Below are positions 48,187-56,722 of a stretch of DNA of 64,000 nucleotides, piece by piece. The DNA lies in contig NZ_OY735139.1 of assembly GCF_963457605.1 (NCBI RefSeq), positions 1,702,501 through 1,766,500 on the forward strand, in the 5' to 3' direction. The stretch is from an uncultured Gellertiella sp. (GTDB taxonomy: Bacteria > Pseudomonadota > Alphaproteobacteria > Rhizobiales > Rhizobiaceae). How positions within the stretch are numbered: the first letter of the stretch is position 1; each line of letters opens with the position of its first letter. The translations under genes and the position numbers were made by a program. The notes under the pieces are model-generated. The model searched no databases. It had not been told where the DNA came from and saw nothing but the letters and a program-made list of their open reading frames with translations.

Positions 48187-49304
48187 CCCGGATGTTTCCC
48201 TTGCAAGAAGCTCAAGACTTCACTGGCGGCCACATCATCGGCGACGAAGGACTGGCCGATGCCGCGGGTCAGGATGAAGGTGAGCTTGCCGTCCCTGACC
48301 TTCTTGTCCTGGCCGATGGCCTCCATCAGCCGTTCCGGCCCCGGCAGCGATCCCGGAATCTGCTGCATCGAGACCGGCAGGCCGACGGATCTCAGATGCG
48401 CCTCCAGCCGGCGCGCGTCATCGGGGCTGGCAAGGTTGAGCCGTGCCGAAAAATCATGGGCGAGCACCATGCCGATGGCAACCGCCTCGCCATGCACCAG
48501 ACGGGCGCTGTCATAGGCGGTCGCGGCTTCCAGCGCATGGCCGAAGGTGTGGCCGAGGTTGAGCAGCGCCCGAGCGCCGTTTTCCCGCTCGTCCGCCACC
48601 ACCACGTCGGATTTCGCCTGGCAGCTGGTGGCAATCGCATGAATGCGCGCCTGCCCGCCTGCAAAGACGGCACCGGCATTGGTTTCCAGCCAGTCGAAAA
48701 AATCAGGCTTGTCGATCAGCCCGTATTTGACCACCTCGGCATAACCGGCCCGGAATTCGCGCGGCGACAGGGTTTCGAGCGTCTCGCTGTCGGCCAGCAC
48801 CAGATCCGGCTGGTTGAAGACACCGACAAGATTCTTGCCATGGCGGCTGTTGATCCCGGTCTTGCCGCCGACGGAACTGTCGACCTGGGCAAGCAGCGAA
48901 GTCGGGATCTGGACGAAGCGCACGCCGCGCCGCACGATGCCCGCAACGAAACCGGCGAGATCGCCGATCACCCCGCCGCCGAGCGCGATCACCATGTCAT
49001 TGCGCTCGATGCGGGCTTCGAGCACCTTGTCGGTCGCCTCGATCAGCGGTTCGAAGCTCTTGGTCTTCTCGCCCGGCGGCAGGATGACCGGCACGGCGGA
49101 AATGCCAGCCGAGGCAAGACTGTCGACGAGCGGCGCAAGATAATGGGCGGCGACATTGCTGTCGGTGATGATGGCGGCCTTGCGGCCCTTCACGCGGGCG
49201 GCGATTTCCGCGCCCGCACGGGCGATCAGGCCCGGACCGATCAGAATGTCATAGGCGCGTTCGCCGAGAGGAACATGGACCTTGGTGAGGGAGGAAAAGC
49301 TCAT
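48183..49304 (-). CDS. aroB: 3-dehydroquinate synthase
   Basis: 373 residues. Second step of the shikimate pathway, NAD- and metal-dependent. Recognisable blocks are the NAD-binding ALGGGVIGDLAGFVAG, TSLLAQVDSSVGGKTGIN and the metal-ligand GHTFGHALE. It overlaps aroK by four bases upstream and corC by four downstream. Confidence 0.97.
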   Translation of the reverse strand: MSFSSLTKVHVPLGERAYDILIGPGLIARAGAEIAARVKGRKAAIITDSNVAAHYLAPLVDSLASAGISAVPVILPPGEKTKSFEPLIEATDKVLEARIERNDMVIALGGGVIGDLAGFVAGIVRRGVRFVQIPTSLLAQVDSSVGGKTGINSRHGKNLVGVFNQPDLVLADSETLETLSPREFRAGYAEVVKYGLIDKPDFFDWLETNAGAVFAGGQARIHAIATSCQAKSDVVVADERENGARALLNLGHTFGHALEAATAYDSARLVHGEAVAIGMVLAHDFSARLNLASPDDARRLEAHLRSVGLPVSMQQIPGSLPGPERLMEAIGQDKKVRDGKLTFILTRGIGQSFVADDVAASEVLSFLQGKHPG

Positions 49305-49894
49305 TCGTCTTCACTTTCGATAAAGGGCACTCCGGCAATCGCGGCCAGCACCTCGGTAGCCATGCGCTCCTTGCGCACATCCCTGGACATCACGGTCATG
49401 TCGGCTTCGGCATAGACCGGATAGCGGGCGTTCATCAGGTCTTCGAGCGTCTTCTTCGGGTTCTCGGTTTTCAGCAGCGGCCGGGTATCGCGCTTGTTGA
49501 CCCGTTCCCAGAGCACGTCGAGATCCGCCTTCAGCCAGAGCGACAACCCGCCCCGCTTGATGAAGCGCCGGGTTCGGTCATTGATGAAGGCACCGCCGCC
49601 GGTCGACACCACGCGCGGGCCGGTACGCAGAATGCGCTTGATCACCCGTGATTCCAGCGCCCGGAACTCCTGCTCGCCATAGGCGGCAAACAGTTCGGCG
49701 ATGGTCATGCGCGACACCCGCTCGATTTCGGCATCCGTATCGATGAAGGGAATGGAAAGCTGGGTGGCAAGGATGCGCCCGACGGAGGACTTGCCCGCCC
49801 CCATCAGCCCGACAAGAATGAGATTGCGCTTGCCAAGAGCTGCCCGCGCTTTGTCGCGCAAGGTTTCAGGTACAATCGTTATTAATTCGCTCAT
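49301..49894 (-). CDS. aroK: Shikimate kinase
   Basis: 197 residues from ATG 49892-49894 (MSELITIVPETL). P-loop GLMGAGKSSVG, substrate-binding DTDAEIE and STGGGAF are intact. It phosphorylates shikimate at O3. Longer in-frame starts upstream have no family match. Promoter presumably in the divergent gap before the next gene at 50047. Confidence 0.96.
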   Translation of the reverse strand: MSELITIVPETLRDKARAALGKRNLILVGLMGAGKSSVGRILATQLSIPFIDTDAEIERVSRMTIAELFAAYGEQEFRALESRVIKRILRTGPRVVSTGGGAFINDRTRRFIKRGGLSLWLKADLDVLWERVNKRDTRPLLKTENPKKTLEDLMNARYPVYAEADMTVMSRDVRKERMATEVLAAIAGVPFIESEDE

Positions 49895-50046
49895 CGGCCT
49901 GACCACACTTCGTATCCATGATCGTATCGGCAAATGCACCGGAAGCGTCAAGTCACCGGACCAGATAAAGCGCAAGGCTTCGCACTGTTCTTGCAACTGC
50001 AGCCCGGCTTATCCATAAAGAGCGGGTGTGCAAGCAAGGAGAAGAC

Positions 50047-50271
50047 ATGCCGACCCTTTTCCGGTTCCTGACCGTACTGGCGATGATTGCCGCCGTCATC
50101 TACGGATCGATGGTGGCGCTCAGCATTCTGGTCGTGCCCCGCGAGCGCGACGTCACGGTGCGCATCCCCTCGGAAAAGCTGAACCCGCCAAAACCGGAGG
50201 CACCCTTGCCGGTCACGCCGCAGGCAGGTGCCGCCCCCCCGGCTCAACCGGCAAGCCAGCCGCAGCCATGA
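50047..50271 (+). CDS. Small conserved membrane protein with Pro-rich tail
   Basis: 74 residues. One membrane helix (about 7-30) is followed by a short conserved [20 protein letters not shown] and a Pro/Ala-rich tail. GGAGAAG fixes the ATG. It occurs beside xerD and aroK in rhizobia; function unknown. Its stop overlaps the xerD start (ATGA). Confidence 0.75.
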   Translation: MPTLFRFLTVLAMIAAVIYGSMVALSILVVPRERDVTVRIPSEKLNPPKPEAPLPVTPQAGAAPPAQPASQPQP

Positions 50272-51221
50272 GGGACCCCGGCCTCTCCTATGTCGAAAAT
50301 TTCCTCGAAATGATGAGCGCCGAGCGCGGGGCAGCGGCAAACACGCTTTCCTCCTACCAGCGCGACCTCGAAGATCTCCACGCCCATCTGAAAGCCCGGG
50401 GCCTGCGCCTTGCCGAGGCGGCAAGCGCCGATCTCGGTGCCTATCTCCAGTCGATGGCGGCGCAGGGTTTTGCCGCGAGTTCGCAGGCCCGGCGCCTGTC
50501 GGCGATCCGCCAGTTCTACAGGTTCCTCTATGCCGAAAACCTGCGCGGCGACGACCCGACCGGCATCCTCGATGCGCCGAAGAAGATCCGGCCCCTGCCG
50601 AAGACCATGCGGGTGGACGAGGTCTCACGGCTGCTGGAGCAAGCCGCGCGCGAGGCCGCAGCGCCGGGGCCCGATCAGCTCGCACGGGTCAGGATGCTGG
50701 CGCTGATCGAACTTCTCTATGCCACCGGCATGCGGGTCAGCGAACTGGTGTCGCTTCCTGTCCGGGTGCTCGATCAGGAAGGCCGCTTCCTGGTGATCCG
50801 CGGCAAGGGCAACAAGGAACGGCTGGTGCCACTGTCGCGCTCGGCGATTGCGGCCCTGAAGACCTACGGGACGCTCAAGGCCGCAGCCGTCGCGGCAGCC
50901 GGAGTGCCGGACGAAAGCCCGTGGCTGTTTCCGGCCGGCGGCGAGCAGGGCCATCTCTCGCGGCAGGTCTTTGCGCGGGATCTGAAAGGGCTGGCGATCC
51001 GTGCCGGACTGTCGCCCTCCGCCCTCTCGCCGCATGTCATGCGCCACGCCTTTGCCAGTCATCTCCTGCAAAACGGTGCGGATTTGCGCGTCGTGCAGGA
51101 GCTTTTGGGCCACTCGGACATTTCAACCACACAAATCTACACCCATGTTCTGGAAGAACGGCTGCATCAGCTGGTTCAAACCCACCACCCCCTTGCCAAA
51201 CAGGGCAAAAACAAGGATTAG
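50268..51221 (+). CDS. xerD: Site-specific tyrosine recombinase XerD
   Basis: 317 residues. The N-terminal SAM-like core-binding domain is followed by the catalytic domain with the Arg in [24 protein letters not shown] and [13 protein letters not shown] (R-K-H-R-H-Y set). With XerC it resolves chromosome dimers at dif. This is the chromosomal Xer, not the phage integrase expected near tRNA-Arg. Translation is coupled to the small membrane protein. Confidence 0.94.
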   Translation: MRDPGLSYVENFLEMMSAERGAAANTLSSYQRDLEDLHAHLKARGLRLAEAASADLGAYLQSMAAQGFAASSQARRLSAIRQFYRFLYAENLRGDDPTGILDAPKKIRPLPKTMRVDEVSRLLEQAAREAAAPGPDQLARVRMLALIELLYATGMRVSELVSLPVRVLDQEGRFLVIRGKGNKERLVPLSRSAIAALKTYGTLKAAAVAAAGVPDESPWLFPAGGEQGHLSRQVFARDLKGLAIRAGLSPSALSPHVMRHAFASHLLQNGADLRVVQELLGHSDISTTQIYTHVLEERLHQLVQTHHPLAKQGKNKD

Positions 51222-51299
51222 AACAACCTTTGTTCCAGGACCTGTCCGCCATGGCGGACGTGCAAGGGCGGCCCGCCATCAGGATCGGAAACGTTTGAC

Positions 51300-52253
51300 A
51301 TGCATAATTATCTCGATTTCGAAAAACCCATCTCGGATCTCGAAGGTAAGATTCACGAGCTGAAAAAGCTTGCTCAGGAAGACCAGAGCATCGATACGTC
51401 CGAAGAAATTACCCGGCTGGAAGCACGTGCTCGCGATGCCATGCGCGACATCTATTCGCAGCTGAATGCCTGGCAGAAGACCCAGGTGGCGCGCCATCCG
51501 CAGCGTCCGCATTTCATCGACTATGCCTCCGCCCTGTTTGACGATTTCACGCCGCTGGCAGGCGACCGCCGTTTCGGCGAGGACGCCGCCATCCAGACAG
51601 GTCTTGCCCGGTTTCGCGGCCAGGCGGTTGCCGTCATCGGCCAGGAAAAGGGCCATGACACCAAATCCCGCATCCTGCACAATTTCGGCAGTGCCCGTCC
51701 GGAAGGCTACCGCAAGGCGATCCGCGTCATGGAAATGGCCGACCGCTTCGGCCTGCCGGTCATCACGCTGGTCGACACGGCCGGGGCCTATCCGGGCGTC
51801 GGCGCGGAAGAACGCGGCCAGGCGGAGGCCATCGCCCGCTCGACCGAAATGTGCCTCAACCTGCGCGCCCCGATCATTTCGGTGATCGTCGGCGAAGGCG
51901 GCTCGGGCGGTGCCATCGCGATTGCCACCGGCAACCGGGTCTACATGCTGGAACATGCGATCTACAGCGTCATCTCGCCGGAAGGGGCGGCCTCGATCCT
52001 CTGGCGCGATTCCACCCGCGCCAAGGAAGCCGCGACCAACATGAAGATCACGGCAGAGGACCTGAAGGGCCTCGGTGTCATCGACGGCATCATCAAGGAA
52101 CCGGTCGGCGGCGCGCATCGCGACCCCGCCCAGGTGATCAATGCCACCGGCGACGTGATCGCCAGGGCGCTTGGCGAACTCGCTCCGCTCTCGGGCGATG
52201 CAGTCCGGGCGGACCGCCGCCAGAAATTCCTGAATATCGGCCGCAATCTCTAG
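51300..52253 (+). CDS. accA: Acetyl-CoA carboxylase carboxyltransferase subunit alpha
   Basis: 317 residues. It transfers carboxyl from biotin to acetyl-CoA with AccD, the first step of fatty-acid synthesis. FEKPISDLEGKI, RPEGYRKAIRVMEMAD, DTAGAYPGVGAEERGQAEAI and the oxyanion Gly-Gly loop GEGGSGGAIAIA match AccA. The TAG stop is the first three bases of the repeat R5. Confidence 0.97.
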   Translation: MHNYLDFEKPISDLEGKIHELKKLAQEDQSIDTSEEITRLEARARDAMRDIYSQLNAWQKTQVARHPQRPHFIDYASALFDDFTPLAGDRRFGEDAAIQTGLARFRGQAVAVIGQEKGHDTKSRILHNFGSARPEGYRKAIRVMEMADRFGLPVITLVDTAGAYPGVGAEERGQAEAIARSTEMCLNLRAPIISVIVGEGGSGGAIAIATGNRVYMLEHAIYSVISPEGAASILWRDSTRAKEAATNMKITAEDLKGLGVIDGIIKEPVGGAHRDPAQVINATGDVIARALGELAPLSGDAVRADRRQKFLNIGRNL

Positions 52254-52285
52254 AGACTGTCAGGTTCACTCAGACCTGACAGACA
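52251..52285. repeat. TAGAG-type palindrome at the end of accA (R5)
   Basis: TAGAG followed by ACTGTCAGGTTC, then GACCTGACAGAC: a hairpin of about 9-10 bp that resembles the right hairpin of R2 and R4 (CTGTCTGGTTC). It lacks the left GGGAAAA hairpin and the CTCTA end, so it may be a solo arm or a related element; it can also serve as accA terminator. The remaining 52286-52524 holds nothing else recognisable apart from a TTAACGA motif. Confidence 0.55.
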
Positions 52286-52524
52286 ATGGAATGCGGCATG
52301 GCGGTGGTGCCAGCCATAATCATGACGTGATTTCTGGGCATCTGGTCCGGGACAGGCTGGCGCGTCACGACGCACACGACCGTGAACCGCCATCGGTTCG
52401 TTTGCATTTTTTGCTTGAGCATTCGTTGTCCGATTGGTTAACGATTTGTGAAGCATAAGCTCCTATGGTTCGGTCTCCCGGGCCCTGGGCCCTCGTTTAT
52501 CAAAGACTTCGCGGGCAATCCGGA

Positions 52525-53787
52525 ATGCGCACTCGTCATCTTGTCATGCTCCTGGGCCTCCTGGCGCCCCTCCTTTCCGGCTGCACCGAAAGCCTGGAAT
52601 CGATCGACCTGTCGAAGGTTTCCAACAAGGTCGAATACCAGCTTTCCGGCAAGATCGTCGAAAAGATGCGGCAGATGGGGATGGCGACCACCTCGCCGAT
52701 CATGCTGCGCATCCTGAAGGAAGAAGGCGAGCTTGAGGTCTGGAAGGCCAAGAGCGACAATCGCTTCGACAAGATTGCCGAATACAAGATCTGTGCCTGG
52801 TCGGGCCGCCTCGGCCCCAAGGTCAAGGAAGGCGACCGTCAGGCACCCGAGGGCTTCTACCAGCTGACCCGCGCCAACCTCAATCCGAATTCGAAATATT
52901 ACCTGGCGATCAATACCGGCTATCCCAACAGCTACGACCGCTCGCTCGGACGCCAGGGGACCAACCTGATGATCCACGGCGCCTGTTCATCGTCCGGCTG
53001 CTATTCGATGACCGACGAACAGGTTCTGGAAATCTACGCGCTCGCCCGCGATGCGTTCCGCGGCGGCCAGCAGACCGTGCAGTTGCAGGCGCTGCCCTTC
53101 CGCATGACGGCAGAGAACATGGCCCGTCACCGGCTCAGCCCCAATTATGAATTCTGGAAGATGCTGAAGGTCGGCTATGACAATTTCGAGGTGACCAAGC
53201 GGCCGCCCGAGGTCAATGTCTGCAACAAGACCTATGTCTTCAACCAGGATTCCGGCGGCAAGGGCTTCAACCCCTCCGGTGCCTGCCCGGCGACGGTGAC
53301 CCCTCCGGCACTGCAGGCTGCCCTCACCAAATACAATGCCAAATACGATGCCGACTATGCGGCGGCGCTGCGCAAATATGAGGACAAGGTCTGGTATGAT
53401 CCGACCGAAGCCGAACGCAAGGCCGTGGTGGCCAGCACCCGCAAGGGCAAGGAACTCGCCTATGCCCCGACCGGCTCGGCGCTGGAGGCTGGCAAGCTGG
53501 TCAGCATCGCGGATTATCAGGCGCTGCAGAACAGTTCCGATCCACGCCTGACAAAACGCGACCTGAAAAAAGAGGCAACCGCGCCCGATGGCAGCAGGAC
53601 CGCCGCCAACACCCTGAAGCCTGCGGACAACAAGGCTGCGGCGCAGCATACCGGAGCGGGGACCGTCAACCCGGACACAGCCTCCGCCCCCGTGCCGGTA
53701 CCCTTGCCAAACCCGAATGCGCCGGTGACAACAGCCGCCAATGCCCCGGGGAAAAAGCCGTTCTGGAAGTTCTGGTCTGCCCAATGA
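52525..53787 (+). CDS. L,D-transpeptidase (YkuD) lipoprotein
   Basis: 420 residues from ATG 52525. The signal sequence ends with lipobox LLSGC (Cys20). The YkuD catalytic motif HGACSSSGCYSM has His151 and Cys159. The C-terminal third is low-complexity, rich in Ala, Pro and Thr, ending GKKPFWKFWSAQ. Such enzymes make 3-3 peptidoglycan cross-links or attach proteins to murein; rhizobia grow at the pole largely by L,D-cross-linking. The stop overlaps the tusA start (ATGA). Confidence 0.92.
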   Translation: MRTRHLVMLLGLLAPLLSGCTESLESIDLSKVSNKVEYQLSGKIVEKMRQMGMATTSPIMLRILKEEGELEVWKAKSDNRFDKIAEYKICAWSGRLGPKVKEGDRQAPEGFYQLTRANLNPNSKYYLAINTGYPNSYDRSLGRQGTNLMIHGACSSSGCYSMTDEQVLEIYALARDAFRGGQQTVQLQALPFRMTAENMARHRLSPNYEFWKMLKVGYDNFEVTKRPPEVNVCNKTYVFNQDSGGKGFNPSGACPATVTPPALQAALTKYNAKYDADYAAALRKYEDKVWYDPTEAERKAVVASTRKGKELAYAPTGSALEAGKLVSIADYQALQNSSDPRLTKRDLKKEATAPDGSRTAANTLKPADNKAAAQHTGAGTVNPDTASAPVPVPLPNPNAPVTTAANAPGKKPFWKFWSAQ

Positions 53788-54044
53788 ACACGCCTTCCGG
53801 CAACAGCTCCGCCCCTGAAGTCTACGATCTCAGGGGCCTGAAATGCCCGCTGCCGGTCATCAAGACGCGCAGGAAGATGCGCCAGATGCCGCCCGGCACG
53901 ACATTGCTGGTCGAGACGACAGATCCTCTGGCCGGCATAGACATCCCGCATTTCTGCAACGAAGACGGCCACGACCTGCTGTCGCAGGAAAAGACGGCGA
54001 CCGGCCACCGGTTTCTGATCCGCCGGAAAGGTTCCCCGGTCTAG
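53784..54044 (+). CDS. TusA-type sulfur carrier protein
   Basis: 86 residues. YDLRGLKCPLPVIKTRRKM contains the CPxP active-site motif of TusA/SirA/YedF. It passes sulfur to tRNA thiolation or molybdenum-cofactor pathways. The TAG stop is the left edge of repeat R4. Translationally coupled to the L,D-transpeptidase gene. Confidence 0.9.
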   Translation: MNTPSGNSSAPEVYDLRGLKCPLPVIKTRRKMRQMPPGTTLLVETTDPLAGIDIPHFCNEDGHDLLSQEKTATGHRFLIRRKGSPV

Positions 54045-54165
54045 AGTTTGTCAGGGAAAACACGCAAACGAAGTTTTGCGTTTGGAATCCGGTTTTCCCG
54101 AAAAGACAAACGAAAACAAAGGGAATTAGAGTCTGTCTGGTTCAATGTGAACCAGACAGACTCTA
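54042..54165. repeat. TAGAG...CTCTA palindromic repeat, intact copy with insertion (R4)
   Basis: 124 bases. It has the same left hairpin as R2, but with a 21-base insertion that itself forms a small hairpin (ACGCAAAC...GTTTTGCGT, 54060-54081). The right hairpin AGAGTCTGTCTGGTTCA/TGAACCAGACAGACTCT is perfect. Its two TA ends supply the stop of tusA on the plus strand and of the COG0523 gene on the minus strand. Confidence 0.85.
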
Positions 54166-55338
54166 AAACCGCATGCCCGGCACGGCGAGCGGATTGTCCT
54201 CCAGCGCGGCGCGGTCCGGCCTGTCGATGGCGGGCTTGCCGGTAAAGGCATCGAAGAGATCGGTGACGAACTGCTCGGGCAGGTCACGGGTGATCAGCAC
54301 CAGCCGGGTGCGCCGGTCGGATGGATCGGGCCAGGCAGCCAGCCGCACCGGCGGATGGAACACCGACTGCACCCCATGCAGGACCACGGGGCGCTCGGGA
54401 TAATCCGAGAGTTGCACGATGGCCTTCATCCGCAACAGCTTTTCCCCATGCGCCGAGCGCAGGAGATCGATGAACATGTCGAGCGCCATCGGCGACACCG
54501 GCCTGTCATGGAGGATCGAAAACGAGCGGATCGAGGCACTGTGACGGGTGACCTCATGGGCATGATGGTGATGATGATGCCCGTGGTCTCCATGACCGTG
54601 GTCACGCCCATGACCGTGGTCATGGGCGGGATTCCGGCAGGCCTCGTCCCGGCACCCGGCAAGTGCTTCCTCGCCCAGCCAGCGGCGGACATCGGCGGTC
54701 CTGGCCTCGGGGTCATAAAGCCCGTTGTCGAGCAGGTCCATGGCCGCTGTGGCCTGGTCCTGCGCGAAGCTCAGGATGGCGCGCGGATTGAGAACGGCCA
54801 GCCGCGCAACCAGACGCGAGATCGCTTCGGGATCGGCAAGATCGGTCTTGGTCAGCACCAGCCGGTCGGCAACCGCCGCCTGCTTGACGGCTTCATGATG
54901 GTTGTCGAGCGTGCTTTCGCCATTCACGGCGTCGACCAGCGTCACCATGCCCTCCAGCCCGAAATGTTCGGCGATAACAGGATTGCCGATCACCGACTGC
55001 ATCACCGGTGCCGGATCGGCAAGCCCGGTGGTTTCGATCACCACCCGGCGCAGGGCCTTCAGCCGCCCGGTCTGCATGCGGTCGATGAGATCGGCCAGAG
55101 TGTCGATCAGTTCGCCGCGAACGGTACAGCAGAGGCAGCCATCCGAGAGTTCGACAATATTGTCGCCCGAGCTTTCGACCAGCAGGTGATCGATGCCGAC
55201 ATCGCCGAATTCATTGATGATCACCGCGCAGTCGCGCATGCCGGGATCTTTCAGGATCCGGTTGAGCAATGTCGATTTTCCCGCTCCGAGAAAGCCGGTG
55301 ATGATGGTGACGGGGATGCGGCGGAGTGCGCGCGTCAT
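54163..55338 (-). CDS. COG0523 (CobW/ZNG1-type) GTPase with His-rich segment
   Basis: 391 residues. Walker A GFLGAGKST (15-23), the CxCC motif CLCC (68-71) and the GTP motif region VLTKTDLAD are intact. A His/Asp/Gly-rich stretch near 240-262 (HDHGHGRDHGHG, then a run of His) can bind several metal ions, as in zinc chaperones of this family; CobW for cobalamin normally sits in a cob operon, which is not so here. The TAG stop is supplied by repeat R4. It starts three bases after the stop of the upstream D,D-carboxypeptidase. Confidence 0.9.
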   Translation of the reverse strand: MTRALRRIPVTIITGFLGAGKSTLLNRILKDPGMRDCAVIINEFGDVGIDHLLVESSGDNIVELSDGCLCCTVRGELIDTLADLIDRMQTGRLKALRRVVIETTGLADPAPVMQSVIGNPVIAEHFGLEGMVTLVDAVNGESTLDNHHEAVKQAAVADRLVLTKTDLADPEAISRLVARLAVLNPRAILSFAQDQATAAMDLLDNGLYDPEARTADVRRWLGEEALAGCRDEACRNPAHDHGHGRDHGHGDHGHHHHHHAHEVTRHSASIRSFSILHDRPVSPMALDMFIDLLRSAHGEKLLRMKAIVQLSDYPERPVVLHGVQSVFHPPVRLAAWPDPSDRRTRLVLITRDLPEQFVTDLFDAFTGKPAIDRPDRAALEDNPLAVPGMRF

Positions 55339-55341
55339 CGC

Positions 55342-56562
55342 TCAGCCCTTCGCCGGCCTGGGTTTCGGCTTTGGCAGCGGCACCGTGGTGTCGCCCTCGT
55401 CCCCGGCGGCCTTTTTGGCAGCCGTCGTTTTTTCCGCAGCCTTTTTGGCGTGATGCTTCTTGCCGCCGGAGGTCTTGTGGCCGGACCCCTTCTTCGGCTT
55501 TTTTCCGACATCGGCAGCAGCCACCACGGGCTCAGACCCGGGAATGAGCCCTGCGAAGACGAAGGCAGGCGTATGGTCCATTTCATGGACATAGGGCGAG
55601 ACGAGTTTCATCTTGCCTTCCTCGTCGCGGGTCTCGCTGCGCACCTTGGCACCCTTGCTGCTGCATATCTCGGCGCTGATATCGGCGACATCCAGCGCCG
55701 CATCCGCATCCGGGACCATCCGGTCGAGCCGCGGGCTGTTGATGGCAGGAGTGACCAGCGCCTTCTGCAGGAGATCGGCAGACATGTCAGCCCGCGCCGC
55801 AAGGCTTTCCGTGCCGAGCACGATGCTGACGACGGTGCGGCCATTGCGGGTGGCCGAGGTGATCTGGTTGAAACCCGAAGCGCAGATGAAGCCGGTCTTC
55901 ATCCCGTCCGCCCCGTCGAACCGGCCGATCAGCAGATTGTAGTTCGGATACTGGTGCTTGCCGGTATCGATGCCCTCAAGGGCAAAATAGCCGGCATATT
56001 CCGGGAATTCGCGCCGGATCGTCACGGCCAGCAGGGCGAGATCATGGGCGGTCGTATATTGCCCCTTGCCGGGAAGACCGTTCGGATTGATGAAACGGGT
56101 GGCCCCCATGCCGAGCCGCTGCGCTTCGGCATTCATGCGCGTGACGAAATTTTCCTGGCTGCCGCCCACCGTCTCGGCAATTGCCACCGCGATATCGTTG
56201 GCGGATTTGACCAGCATGATCTTCAGCGCGCTGTCGAGCGTCAGTTGCTGGCCGGGCTTGTAATACATCTTGCTGGCCGGCTGGCCGCTTGAACGCTTGC
56301 TCATTGTCACCAGGCCATCGAGCCTGATCTCATTGGCCCGCAGCGCCCGGAAGGTGACATAGGCGGTCATCAGCTTGGTCAGCGATGCCGGGTACCATTT
56401 GCGGAATGCCTGCTCCTGGTCAAGCACCTTCAGCGAGCCGACATCGACGACAATGCGCGGATTTGCAGCGGCCTGAAACGGCATCGCCGCGACAGCGAGA
56501 AGCGAAACGGCGATCAGGGCGCGCTTCACCCCATGCGTCAGCAGTGTCTGTTTTAGAAGCAC
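55342..56562 (-). CDS. D-alanyl-D-alanine carboxypeptidase
   Basis: 406 residues from GTG 56562, five bases behind AGGA; TTG at 56574 is an alternative. A signal peptide (about 1-33) precedes a penicillin-binding low-molecular-mass domain: SLTK (60-63), KSANDIAVA with SxN, and MKTGFICASG with the KTG motif. It trims the terminal D-Ala of murein stem peptides. The C-terminal 70 residues are Lys/Ala/Pro rich, without the usual DacA membrane anchor. Confidence 0.92.
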   Translation of the reverse strand: MLLKQTLLTHGVKRALIAVSLLAVAAMPFQAAANPRIVVDVGSLKVLDQEQAFRKWYPASLTKLMTAYVTFRALRANEIRLDGLVTMSKRSSGQPASKMYYKPGQQLTLDSALKIMLVKSANDIAVAIAETVGGSQENFVTRMNAEAQRLGMGATRFINPNGLPGKGQYTTAHDLALLAVTIRREFPEYAGYFALEGIDTGKHQYPNYNLLIGRFDGADGMKTGFICASGFNQITSATRNGRTVVSIVLGTESLAARADMSADLLQKALVTPAINSPRLDRMVPDADAALDVADISAEICSSKGAKVRSETRDEEGKMKLVSPYVHEMDHTPAFVFAGLIPGSEPVVAAADVGKKPKKGSGHKTSGGKKHHAKKAAEKTTAAKKAAGDEGDTTVPLPKPKPRPAKG

Positions 56563-56722
56563 GGTAATCCTCAAAATGTCGGTGAACAGGTCGTCAGGCT
56601 CGTGTTTTTAGCCTATAGGGAATAGAAATGGCAAAGGTAAGCCATCGGGTCAACACTTGAGTTCTCGGGCTCCGGTGCAGCCGCCCGCCCGACTTTGCCG
56701 CGATGCGAAACAGGATGATCAT

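Noticed and set aside
50268-51221. XerD as a possible phage integrase
   Set aside because: It sits in a conserved chromosomal neighbourhood with aroK and accA, has the normal XerD length and is 7 kb away from the phage region.
52436-52446. CtrA site upstream of the L,D-transpeptidase (GGTTAAC)
   Set aside because: Only a partial half site (AACCAA instead of AACCAT) and no second half.
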